A DNA stretch of 64,000 nt from Roseiterribacter gracilis (GTDB taxonomy: Bacteria; Pseudomonadota; Alphaproteobacteria; BOG-932; Roseiterribacteraceae), in assembly GCA_018332375.1 (NCBI GenBank), contig BOPV01000001.1, positions 124,001 to 188,000 on the forward strand, read 5' to 3'. Positions 39,988 through 47,453 of this stretch are shown here, piece after piece. The first letter of the stretch is position 1. Every line of letters begins with the position of its first letter. The position numbers and the translations under genes were made by a program. The notes beneath the pieces were generated by a model. It was given only the letters and a program-made list of their open reading frames with translations. It did not search any database and had not been told where the DNA came from.

Positions 39988-41663
39988 CCGAGCTCGACGA
40001 CTGGAAGCCGGACGCCAAGGGCGTCACCTTCGTCCCGATCGGCGGTGCCGGCGAGTTCGGCCAGAACCTGTCGCTCTACGGCCATGCCGGCAAATGGATC
40101 ATGGTCGATTGCGGCATGGGCTTTGGCGACGAGCGCACGCCCGGCGTCGATCTGCTGGTGCCCGATCCCGCGTTCGCGGTCGAACGGCGCGAAGACATTC
40201 TGGGCTTGGTTCTGACCCACGCGCACGAAGACCATATCGGCGCCATTCCGTATTTGTGGCCCAAGCTGCGCCTGCCGATTTATGCGACGCCGTTCACGGC
40301 CGCAGTCGTGCGCATGAAGCTGATCGAGCACGGGCTGATCGATCAGGTGAAGCTGATCGAGATTCCGCTGCGCGGTTCGTTCGAACTTGGTCCGTTCAAA
40401 CTCACCTACGTGCACGTGACGCATTCGGTGCCCGAGCCGACGATGCTGGTGGTCGAAACCAAAATCGGCCGCATCGTGCATACGGGCGACTGGAAGCTCG
40501 ATCCCGGTCCAGTCATCGGTCCGGTGTCGGACAGCGCGACCTTGAAACAGTTGGGCGACGACGGCGTGCTTGCGGTGGTGGGCGATTCCACCAACGCGCT
40601 GACACCAGGACGGTCCGGCTCGGAAGCCGCGCTGGAAGCCAGCTTTACCAGCCTGTTCAAGCGCTTTCGCGGACGTATCGCGGTGGCGTGTTTCTCGTCC
40701 AACGTTGCGCGCGTCGAAGTGATCGCGCGGGCTGCGCACGCCAATGATCGCGACGTGGCGCTGGTCGGGCGCTCGCTGTGGCGGATCGCCGACTGCGCGC
40801 GCGAAACCGGCTATCTCGCCAATGTCGACGAGTTTCTCAGCGACAGCGATGCGGGTCTGGTGCCCAACGACAAGATCGTTCTGATCTGCACCGGCAGCCA
40901 GGGTGAGCCGCGTTCGGCAATGGCGCGCATCGCCAATGAAGACCATCCGCAGATCGACCTGCAGCAGGGCGACACGGTGATCTTTTCGGCGCGCGCGATT
41001 CCGGGCAACGAACGTCCGATCCAGCAGTTGCAGAGCAAACTGGCCAAGCGCGGCATCGAAGTCGTCACGCCCGAACATGATTTCGTACATGTCAGCGGCC
41101 ATCCGGCCGAAGACGAGCTGACCGAACTGTATCAGTGGCTGCGTCCGCGCACGGTTGTGCCGGTGCATGGCGAATTCGCGCATCTGTCGGCGCATGCGCA
41201 GTTGGCGCGCGATTGCCAGGTGCCGCAGACGCTGATTCCCGAAAACGGCACCGTGATCCGCTTTACCGCCGATCAGGACGCGCAGGTGATCGGGCAGTTG
41301 GACACAAACGTACTCGCCGTCGACGGCAAGCGGCTGGTGCCGGCGTCGGGCGGCGTGTTGCGGCAGCGCAGCCGCATGATCGATCAAGGCGCGATCGTCG
41401 TGACGATCGTGCTCGATGGAAAGGGACGTCTCTTGGCGAAACCGCAAGTCGCGGCGCCCGGTCTGTTGACCGCGGCCGAAGATCAGAACCTGTTGAAAGA
41501 ACTCTCGCTCGGCGGCGAGCAAGCGTTCGACCAGTTGGGCGTGCCGGAAAAGCGCGACGACGATCTGGTGCGCGACGCGGTGCGTCTCGGCGTGCGCCGT
41601 CGTGCCAATCAGATGTTGGGCAAGAAACCCAATGTCGACGTGCATCTGGTGCGCGTGCAATGA
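39984..41663 (+). CDS. rnj: Ribonuclease J
   Basis: A 559-residue metallo-beta-lactamase/beta-CASP nuclease with 5'-3' exonuclease and endonuclease activity in mRNA decay and rRNA maturation. The zinc motif LTHAHEDHIGAIPYLW holds His79, His81, Asp83 and His84. The beta-CASP region includes GSQGEPRSAMARI and ISARAIPGNE-like segments, then the VHVSGHPAEDEL motif and PVHGEF. Alphaproteobacteria often carry RNase J in this exact position after coaX. It overlaps both neighbours by four bases. Confidence 0.95.
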   Translation: MTELDDWKPDAKGVTFVPIGGAGEFGQNLSLYGHAGKWIMVDCGMGFGDERTPGVDLLVPDPAFAVERREDILGLVLTHAHEDHIGAIPYLWPKLRLPIYATPFTAAVVRMKLIEHGLIDQVKLIEIPLRGSFELGPFKLTYVHVTHSVPEPTMLVVETKIGRIVHTGDWKLDPGPVIGPVSDSATLKQLGDDGVLAVVGDSTNALTPGRSGSEAALEASFTSLFKRFRGRIAVACFSSNVARVEVIARAAHANDRDVALVGRSLWRIADCARETGYLANVDEFLSDSDAGLVPNDKIVLICTGSQGEPRSAMARIANEDHPQIDLQQGDTVIFSARAIPGNERPIQQLQSKLAKRGIEVVTPEHDFVHVSGHPAEDELTELYQWLRPRTVVPVHGEFAHLSAHAQLARDCQVPQTLIPENGTVIRFTADQDAQVIGQLDTNVLAVDGKRLVPASGGVLRQRSRMIDQGAIVVTIVLDGKGRLLAKPQVAAPGLLTAAEDQNLLKELSLGGEQAFDQLGVPEKRDDDLVRDAVRLGVRRRANQMLGKKPNVDVHLVRVQ

Positions 41664-42223
41664 GCCGCGTTCGTCTCCCCGGTGAAGCGGCGCCGACCGT
41701 TGAAGGCAGCGCGCTGATCAAATTCCACGCCGGTGTCGGCACCGACGATCAGGGTCGTACGCGCAACCAGATCCTGGCCTTCGACGATCGCCAGATCGAA
41801 GAAGTGCACGACTATATCCAGTGGCTGTTTCCGCTGCCGGAACGCAGCCGTTTCAATCCCAACGCGCCGCTGCTGACGCAAGAAGACGTGATGCGGTTCC
41901 GCCGCGAACCCAAGCTGCGCCAAAGCGTGGCGGCTGGTTTGAAGCGCATGCTGATGTTCTACGGCTTCGTGCGCGACGAAGACGGCGACGTCGTGCCGGC
42001 GGCTGATTTCGGTGCGCGCGCCGAATTGTGGCTGCAGCCGCAGAACCACAATCACCTGCGCTTGACGCGCATCTTGCGTTGTCTGGTGCTGCTTGGTCTG
42101 CCGGACGAAGCGCTGACGCTCTACGATTGCCTCGAAGCGATCGGCGAAGACGCGCCCGAACTGGTTGCGGCCGAGACGATGAAGCACTGGCACGCGGCGG
42201 TGCAGCCGCTTCTGGCAGACTGA
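41660..42223 (+). CDS. OGFr-domain protein
   Basis: A 187-residue cytoplasmic protein. Residues 50-73 read HDYIQWLFPLPERSRFNPNAP and then LLT, which matches the hallmark of the opioid growth factor receptor conserved domain, first named from an animal receptor but also found in bacteria. The remainder is helical, with NHNHLRLTRILRCLVLLGL near residues 130-148. Its bacterial role is unknown. The ATG overlaps the RNase J stop, so it is translationally coupled to it. An RNA- or nucleotide-related role would be pure guesswork. Confidence 0.85.
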   Translation: MSRVRLPGEAAPTVEGSALIKFHAGVGTDDQGRTRNQILAFDDRQIEEVHDYIQWLFPLPERSRFNPNAPLLTQEDVMRFRREPKLRQSVAAGLKRMLMFYGFVRDEDGDVVPAADFGARAELWLQPQNHNHLRLTRILRCLVLLGLPDEALTLYDCLEAIGEDAPELVAAETMKHWHAAVQPLLAD

Positions 42224-42229
42224 TCAGCC

Positions 42230-42478
42230 ATGCCGATCGCAACCGGCTTCGCGATGTATTTCGTGATCTGGTGGATCAGCCTGTTTCTGGTCTTGCCGTG
42301 GCGGGCCGAGCCCGAGGCGGCGCCCGTCGAAGGCCATGCGTCGAGCGCGCCGCGCAATCCGCATCTGGTGAAAAAGCTGCTGGTGAACACCGCGCTGGCC
42401 GCGGTGCTGTGGCTGCTGGTCTACGCGCTGGTCCACAGTGGCTGGATCAGCTTCCGCGACATGGTGCGGGACGAGTAG
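42230..42478 (+). CDS. DUF1467 family membrane protein
   Basis: An 82-residue protein with two helices, at about residues 5-21 and 48-66, and a short loop containing LPWRAEPEA. The start MPIATGFAMYFVIWWISLF is characteristic of DUF1467, a family of unknown function largely confined to alphaproteobacteria and usually found near RNase J, coaX and proS. It starts six bases after the OGFr-domain gene and probably ends the nuo-to-RNase J transcription unit. Confidence 0.9.
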   Translation: MPIATGFAMYFVIWWISLFLVLPWRAEPEAAPVEGHASSAPRNPHLVKKLLVNTALAAVLWLLVYALVHSGWISFRDMVRDE

Positions 42479-42496
42479 GGGGCCTGGGGCCGGCCG

Positions 42497-42766
42497 TCAG
42501 TTCTGGCTGACCAGCCCGAAGACGAAGCCGAAGACCCCGGCAAAGAACAGAAGCAGGACGATCGCGCCCATGGCGATCGAAATTTTGACGATCCAGCGGT
42601 CGCCGCGGGTGCGCAGCTCCTGCATCGTCGGGCCGGGCCCGATTCCCTTGAGCGTTGCATGGGTCCGCAGGCGCTCGTCATGGATCGCGGCCTGCATATT
42701 GGCCGCGGCCTCCAAGGCCGCCTCACTCGGGGGCGGATCGTCATCCAGGCGGCGACGGCGGTTCAT
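42497..42766 (-). CDS. Small tail-anchored membrane protein
   Basis: An 89-residue protein with a charged, arginine-rich N-terminal half (MNRRRRLDDDPPPSEAALEA) and one C-terminal membrane helix at about residues 64-85 (IAMGAIVLLLFFAGVFGFVF). The frame is open further upstream to 42952, but that part is tRNA-Glu and leader DNA. It is convergent with the DUF1467 gene. No family is recognised. Confidence 0.7.
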   Translation of the reverse strand: MNRRRRLDDDPPPSEAALEAAANMQAAIHDERLRTHATLKGIGPGPTMQELRTRGDRWIVKISIAMGAIVLLLFFAGVFGFVFGLVSQN

Positions 42767-42913
42767 GGGCCGATTGAGTACCCGAGCAGATATGAACAAG
42801 GGTTGTACGATAGATCGACATGATTCATTCCGCCCCCGCGGCAACCGCAGAGGTGGACAGGGGGGATAGCCGACGCTATCTAGACGCCCCGCGCCAGACG
42901 GCGGGCCCTTTGG

Positions 42914-42989
42914 GTCCCCATCGTCTAGAGGCCTAGGACACCGCCCTTTCACGGCGGTAACAGGGGTTCGAATCCCCTTGGGGACGCCA
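42914..42989 (+). tRNA. tRNA-Glu(TTC)
   Basis: A 76-base cloverleaf with acceptor GTCCCCA/TGGGGAC, anticodon TTC in CCGCCCTTTCACGGCGG, discriminator G73 and encoded CCA. Confidence 0.96.
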
Positions 42990-43037
42990 TTACGTTCAAT
43001 GGTATTGCCCCGTCTGGCGCATCAGGCTTTTGCCGGT

Positions 43038-45239
43038 CTACTTCATCTCCACCAGGTTCAGATCGCTCTCCTGCAGCAAGGTCCGGGAGAGGATGAATTG
43101 CGTCGCATCGGGGCTGACCGCGATGCCGCCGCGCCAGAACAGCTCGTCCAGCCGCGCCAGGATCTGAGTCGTGCCACCGGCCGGGTCGATCCGGACCAGC
43201 TCGGGCCGGGCCGACATGGTGACGCCGAAGATGGCGCCGGCCCGCACCGTCCAAAGATGCCGGTCGAGTTCGCCCGACCGCAGCCCCAGCGGGATCAGCG
43301 CACCGCCATCGAGCGGCAATTTGAAAAACGCGCCGTCTTCGCCCGACCGCACCAGCAGATGCGTATCGTCCAGCCCGCTGCGCACCGATTGAATGTTGGT
43401 CGCGACCGTCGTCGACGTCGCACTGCCGTCCAGCGCAACGCGCTGCAGACGCCAGCTCGGCCCGTCTTTGCGCTGATAGAAGATCGCATCGCCGGCCGGC
43501 GACCAGACCGGTTCCAGCAGCAACAGCTCGTTGAACAACACGCTGTGATTGCCGGTGCGCACATCGATCACCAGCATCTGCATTGCGCCGTTGCGACGAA
43601 CGCCGACTGCGATGCGCGTTCCGTCGGGCGACCAAGCCGGTGCAACAACGTCACCCGCGTTCAATTCGCCGAGCCGGCGTGCCGTGTCGAACGGTGCGTC
43701 GCTGATCCACAGATCGGGATGGCCGCCGCGATCGGAAACGAACGCAAGTTGTTTGCCGTTGGGCGAGAAGGCGGGCATGCGATCACGCGAACTCGATTCC
43801 AACAACGGTTCGGGCGTAATCGGCGTCGTCGCTTTGCCGTCGCGCGACTGTAGCAGCATCAGATTTTCGCGGCGCGACACGATTTCGAGAATGACGCGAT
43901 CTTTTAGCCGCGCATTCGCGACCATGCCGATCGTACGTTGCCCGCCAAGCAGCATTGTGCGCGCACCGGTGACGACATCGACGCGCCACAAGGCACCGCC
44001 GCGCGCGCCATAACCGGTCGCAAGCAACGTCTTTCCGTCGGCGGACCAGGCGACCGATTCGATTGCATCGGCATGCATGGGCAGGATCGTGACCTGCCGC
44101 GTCGCCATATCCAGCAAACCGATATCTTCGTTGCCAAGCTGGTGCACGCGCACGAATGCGAGGCGTTTGCCGTCGGGCGACAGAGTCGGGCGTTCGTCGC
44201 CGATCTCGCCGGGCGGCGGCAGGACCAAAACTTCAGGATCGCTGCCGGTCAGATCACGCTGCACCAGCCGGCGCATGATCATGTCGGTGGCGCGATCGGC
44301 ATAGATCAGGCCGGCGCCGTCCGGCGCCCAGGTCAAGGTCGTGATGCCGGCGCCGGTGCAATTGCCGACCTCGCGTTCGGTGCCGCCGGGCACAGCCCGT
44401 ACATAGAGACGGCACGGCGATAGCCAGCTGCGCTTGGCGTAGGCGATACGCCCGCCATCGGGCGACCAGGCGGGCGCATAGGCGTACTCGTCGGTCAGCG
44501 GCACCGGATTGCCGCCTGCAAGCGAGCGCATCAGCAGGACGCGCTGCTTCGACGCTGGATCGGTGCCGAGATAGACAAGCTGTCCGCCGTCGGGCGACAG
44601 GGCTGGTTCGGTTTCCAACCCTGGCTCGAACGTGACCGGCGTTAGGCGCAGCTCGGCCGTGTCCTGCAGCACGATTCGTTCGGGCGGGCGCAAGGCCAAG
44701 CCGATTGCGCTGATCACCAACAGCACGACACCCAACGCGAACGCGATCTGCGGCAGCAGATGCAACGGCGCGGGCTGTGGCGTCGCAACAGGCGGGGGCG
44801 CCGCCGGTTCGGGAGAGGGGCGCAGCAATCCGGTCGTGCGCGGAACCGGCTTCACGATTTGCCCCACTGGGCCGGTCAGCCGGTAACCGATGCGCGGCAC
44901 GGTTTCGATCGAGACCTCGGCGCCGGCTTCGAGAAACAGCTCGCGCAGGCGAAGGACCGTGCGCGTAAGTGCGTCCTCACCGACGATCGTGTCGCCCCAG
45001 CACGCATGCATCAGGTCTTCGCGCGACACGGTTTCGCCCGGATAGCGCGCCAACGCGACCAGCACTTGCATGATGCGCGGCTGCAGCGGGCGCGGACCGT
45101 TGGACAGCACGACACGACACAGGCTGGGCTCGACGCGCAGCCCCGCAAGTTCGAACGCAGCTTCCTGCGCAAGCTCAACCGGATCGGCTGGGCTTGGCGG
45201 GCCGCTCGTTCCTGCTGCGCGTGAATTGCGCAGTGTCAT
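43038..45239 (-). CDS. CadC-like membrane regulator with TolB-type beta propeller
   Basis: A 733-residue one-component regulator. Residues about 29-121 are an OmpR-type winged helix, ending with VSIETVPRIGYRLTG, the wing signature. A proline-rich linker leads to one membrane helix at about 160-183. The periplasmic part carries many WD40-like PD40 repeats of the form LSPDGKRLAF or WSPDGTRIAV, making a TolB-type propeller from about residue 195 to the end. A DNA-binding domain tethered to a sensor propeller by one helix is the CadC/ToxR plan. The ligand is unknown. The ATG at 45239 has GGGGA five bases upstream; the frame opens at 45311. It diverges from the MocR-like gene. Confidence 0.87.
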   Translation of the reverse strand: MTLRNSRAAGTSGPPSPADPVELAQEAAFELAGLRVEPSLCRVVLSNGPRPLQPRIMQVLVALARYPGETVSREDLMHACWGDTIVGEDALTRTVLRLRELFLEAGAEVSIETVPRIGYRLTGPVGQIVKPVPRTTGLLRPSPEPAAPPPVATPQPAPLHLLPQIAFALGVVLLVISAIGLALRPPERIVLQDTAELRLTPVTFEPGLETEPALSPDGGQLVYLGTDPASKQRVLLMRSLAGGNPVPLTDEYAYAPAWSPDGGRIAYAKRSWLSPCRLYVRAVPGGTEREVGNCTGAGITTLTWAPDGAGLIYADRATDMIMRRLVQRDLTGSDPEVLVLPPPGEIGDERPTLSPDGKRLAFVRVHQLGNEDIGLLDMATRQVTILPMHADAIESVAWSADGKTLLATGYGARGGALWRVDVVTGARTMLLGGQRTIGMVANARLKDRVILEIVSRRENLMLLQSRDGKATTPITPEPLLESSSRDRMPAFSPNGKQLAFVSDRGGHPDLWISDAPFDTARRLGELNAGDVVAPAWSPDGTRIAVGVRRNGAMQMLVIDVRTGNHSVLFNELLLLEPVWSPAGDAIFYQRKDGPSWRLQRVALDGSATSTTVATNIQSVRSGLDDTHLLVRSGEDGAFFKLPLDGGALIPLGLRSGELDRHLWTVRAGAIFGVTMSARPELVRIDPAGGTTQILARLDELFWRGGIAVSPDATQFILSRTLLQESDLNLVEMK

Positions 45240-45257
45240 CGTGTTCCCCGGTGGTCC

Positions 45258-45274
45258 GTCAAACTTTGTCAAAC
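45258..45274. promoter_or_regulatory. Tandem GTCAAAC repeats upstream of the CadC-like gene
   Basis: GTCAAAC occurs twice with a 3-base spacer, a 10-base period. OmpR-type winged-helix proteins bind direct repeats 10-11 bases apart, so this is a candidate autoregulatory site about 20 bases before the start codon. Confidence 0.45.
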
Positions 45275-45357
45275 AACGCGCGCACGTGTCGTGTGTCGGT
45301 ACCCACACCAATAGTGAGCCTTAGACCGCAGCAGCGATATCAGATTTTTCCGCGAAA

Positions 45358-45383
45358 GATCGGCAGCTGATCGGTGTCCGATC
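45358..45383. promoter_or_regulatory. Triple GATCGG/CCGATC repeat upstream of the MocR-like gene
   Basis: GATCGG appears at 45358 and 45369 (11-base period) and inverted as CCGATC at 45378. The cluster lies about 80 bases before the MocR-like ATG. MocR proteins bind repeated half-sites, so it is a candidate operator. Confidence 0.45.
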
Positions 45384-45464
45384 GGTCCGCGTATGGCCGC
45401 TGCCATCGCTTTCGCTGTGGCGCGTAAACCACGATGCGGCGGACTTATTGCACTGGAGTCGCTG

Positions 45465-47069
45465 ATGAACCGCCATGCAGGCTCGTTGCGTACACAAGAA
45501 ATGGTCGGCGATATGTGGCCCCACGCCGATGCAATTGCGGCTGCTCCGGCGCGTAGTGGTCCCATGGAAGCTGCGCATGTGGGTTTGCTGCGCGCGACGG
45601 AATCCATCGTCGCCGAACGCATCGATCACGTCGGGCTTGAAGGCAACGGGCGCGGCGGGTGGAGTTCGGCGGCATTCGAAACGGACAATTCGGCGCTGAT
45701 CGCCAACGTGCTGACCGGCCTGCCGCGCGGCGCGCCGTTGGCCCAGATCGAACAGGCGTTTCATCGCGCCATTCGCAGCGGCCTGGTGACGCCCGGCGTA
45801 AAGATGCCGACCGAAGCGGTTCTGGGGAGTATCCTCGGCATCGCGCCGCGTCGCGCCGCATCGATCTACGCCAAGCTCAGCAATCAAGGTCTGCTGGTGC
45901 GCGACGGACGCACCTGGCACGTGCCGCTTGCCTTCGGCGTGCCGGTCGCGCCACCAGCGCCTGTTGCGCCGGGCGCCAGCGAGTTCTCGCGCGTCGTGAG
46001 CGCGGCGCTGTCGCATACGGTGCAGGCAAGCTCGCTCGGCCTGCCGCTGACGCCCGATGACGGGCCGCTGGATCTGTTTCCGCTGGCGAGCTGGATGCGC
46101 CTGTCCGATCGCATCGCCAAGATGACCGGTCAGTCGATGCTGCGCGCTGGCGATCACGGCGGCTTCCGTCCGTTGCGCGAGATCGTGGCCGACCATGCGC
46201 GTCGTACCTTCGGCATCAACGCCACGCCCGATCGCATCGTGATCGCACCCGGACCGCAACGCGCCTTGCTGCTGGTGACGATGGCGTTGCTGGAAATCGG
46301 CGACGTCGCCTGGGTCGAAAATCCGGGCGAGTACGCGCATCTCGCAGCGCTGGCGGCGGCGCAGGCGCGCGCGCTGCCCTTGCCCCAAGACAATGAAGAC
46401 GTCTTCGCGGGGGATACCAAGCTGGCGGTGGTGCGTCCGCTCGACGGGCCGCGCGGTACCATCATGCAGCCGTCGCGCTGGCACGCGCTGTCACGATGGT
46501 CGGAAGAGAAACGTTCCTGGATCGTCGCCGACTATCTGCATTGCGAGTTGCGCGGTTCGCGCGATCCCGGCCACGCCGCCTATCTCGGCAGCCGCACGAT
46601 TCATATTGGTGGCTTCGGCGGTTCGATGTTCCCGTCGCTTGGTTGCGCCTGGATCGTCGCGCCCGATGCGATGGTCGAACCGCTGCTGGCGATGCTGCGC
46701 CTGTGGGACGATCCGGTGCCGATCCCGACCCAGGCGACCTTGGCCGAGTTTATGAGCTCGCCGATCTATGCGCTGCATCTCGAGAAGGCGATCGCCGAAC
46801 GCGCGCAGCGATTGGACGCGTTTCAGGTCGGCTATGAAATCGGTGGCGGTCGCGTCGAGCACTTGTCGCCGCCGCGCGGTTCGGGCTTGCGCATCGCATT
46901 GCCTGGCGTCGCACAAGAACGTCGCGCGATCGATGCGTGCCGAGCCGCCGGGTTCGGCGTGCAAGGGCAGGGGAGTTTCGGCCTGTCGGCGGGCTTCGCC
47001 GGCACGACGGCGAAACGCACCGAAGCGGCAGCGGAAAAACTAGCGCGTTTGCTGCGACCGTTCGCTTAG
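45465..47069 (+). CDS. MocR-like regulator with a degenerate aminotransferase domain
   Basis: A 534-residue protein with a GntR-type winged helix at about residues 90-153 (HRAIRSGLVTPGVKMPTEAV) joined to a fold-type I aminotransferase domain, the MocR/PdxR plan. In active MocR proteins PLP is bound by the lysine in a G-x-F-S-K-T motif. Here the matching segment is IGGFGGSMFPSLGCAWIVAP, with Gly386 at the lysine position. Asp356 (VADYLH), which would contact the pyridine nitrogen, remains. PLP is therefore not bound covalently, and the domain may sense another ligand. About 90 residues precede the winged helix. The ATG at 45465 is supported by GGAG six bases upstream; an earlier ATG at 45393 has no ribosome site and overlaps the repeats. 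Confidence 0.85.
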   Translation: MNRHAGSLRTQEMVGDMWPHADAIAAAPARSGPMEAAHVGLLRATESIVAERIDHVGLEGNGRGGWSSAAFETDNSALIANVLTGLPRGAPLAQIEQAFHRAIRSGLVTPGVKMPTEAVLGSILGIAPRRAASIYAKLSNQGLLVRDGRTWHVPLAFGVPVAPPAPVAPGASEFSRVVSAALSHTVQASSLGLPLTPDDGPLDLFPLASWMRLSDRIAKMTGQSMLRAGDHGGFRPLREIVADHARRTFGINATPDRIVIAPGPQRALLLVTMALLEIGDVAWVENPGEYAHLAALAAAQARALPLPQDNEDVFAGDTKLAVVRPLDGPRGTIMQPSRWHALSRWSEEKRSWIVADYLHCELRGSRDPGHAAYLGSRTIHIGGFGGSMFPSLGCAWIVAPDAMVEPLLAMLRLWDDPVPIPTQATLAEFMSSPIYALHLEKAIAERAQRLDAFQVGYEIGGGRVEHLSPPRGSGLRIALPGVAQERRAIDACRAAGFGVQGQGSFGLSAGFAGTTAKRTEAAAEKLARLLRPFA

Positions 47070-47139
47070 AACGCGTCTGACAATGTGACGTTGCGCGGCC
47101 TGATCGCGTCAGGTCGCGCAACTGCGTGCGCATCGCAGA

Positions 47140-47391
47140 TCAATCCTGCTTGTGGCCAGAAATACCGGGCTTTTCACGCACCACGAGTCGGGTTTCTGCG
47201 CGCAGATGAATCGTGAAATCGTGGCTTTCCTGCAACTGCCCCGCGCGATGTCGCAGCTTGAAAAGTGCCGATTCTGTTGCGTCGAAGGAACGCGACATGT
47301 GATCCGCGCGTGCAGGTCCGGTCGACATCCATTCGGCGATTGTGTCGTTCCGACCGGCGTCTCCTAGTGCGTTCCATCGCGAGGTCCTCAT
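47140..47391 (-). CDS. Doubtful 83-residue hypothetical protein
   Basis: The 342-base gap between the MocR-like gene and the TonB receptor holds a minus-strand frame of 83 charged residues with plausible codon use (many GAC, CTG CGC, TTC) and no signal or membrane segment. Internal methionines at residues 22 and 32 are alternative starts, and no strong ribosome site is visible. A plus-strand frame of 71 residues (47152-47367) also exists but is less convincing. The receptor promoter must lie in the same stretch. Confidence 0.3.
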   Translation of the reverse strand: MRTSRWNALGDAGRNDTIAEWMSTGPARADHMSRSFDATESALFKLRHRAGQLQESHDFTIHLRAETRLVVREKPGISGHKQD

Positions 47392-47453
47392 CTTGACGGC
47401 CTCCGGGTCAATTGCTGCGCGCGAAGCGCGTAGCTTCTCTGGGAGAACAAACT

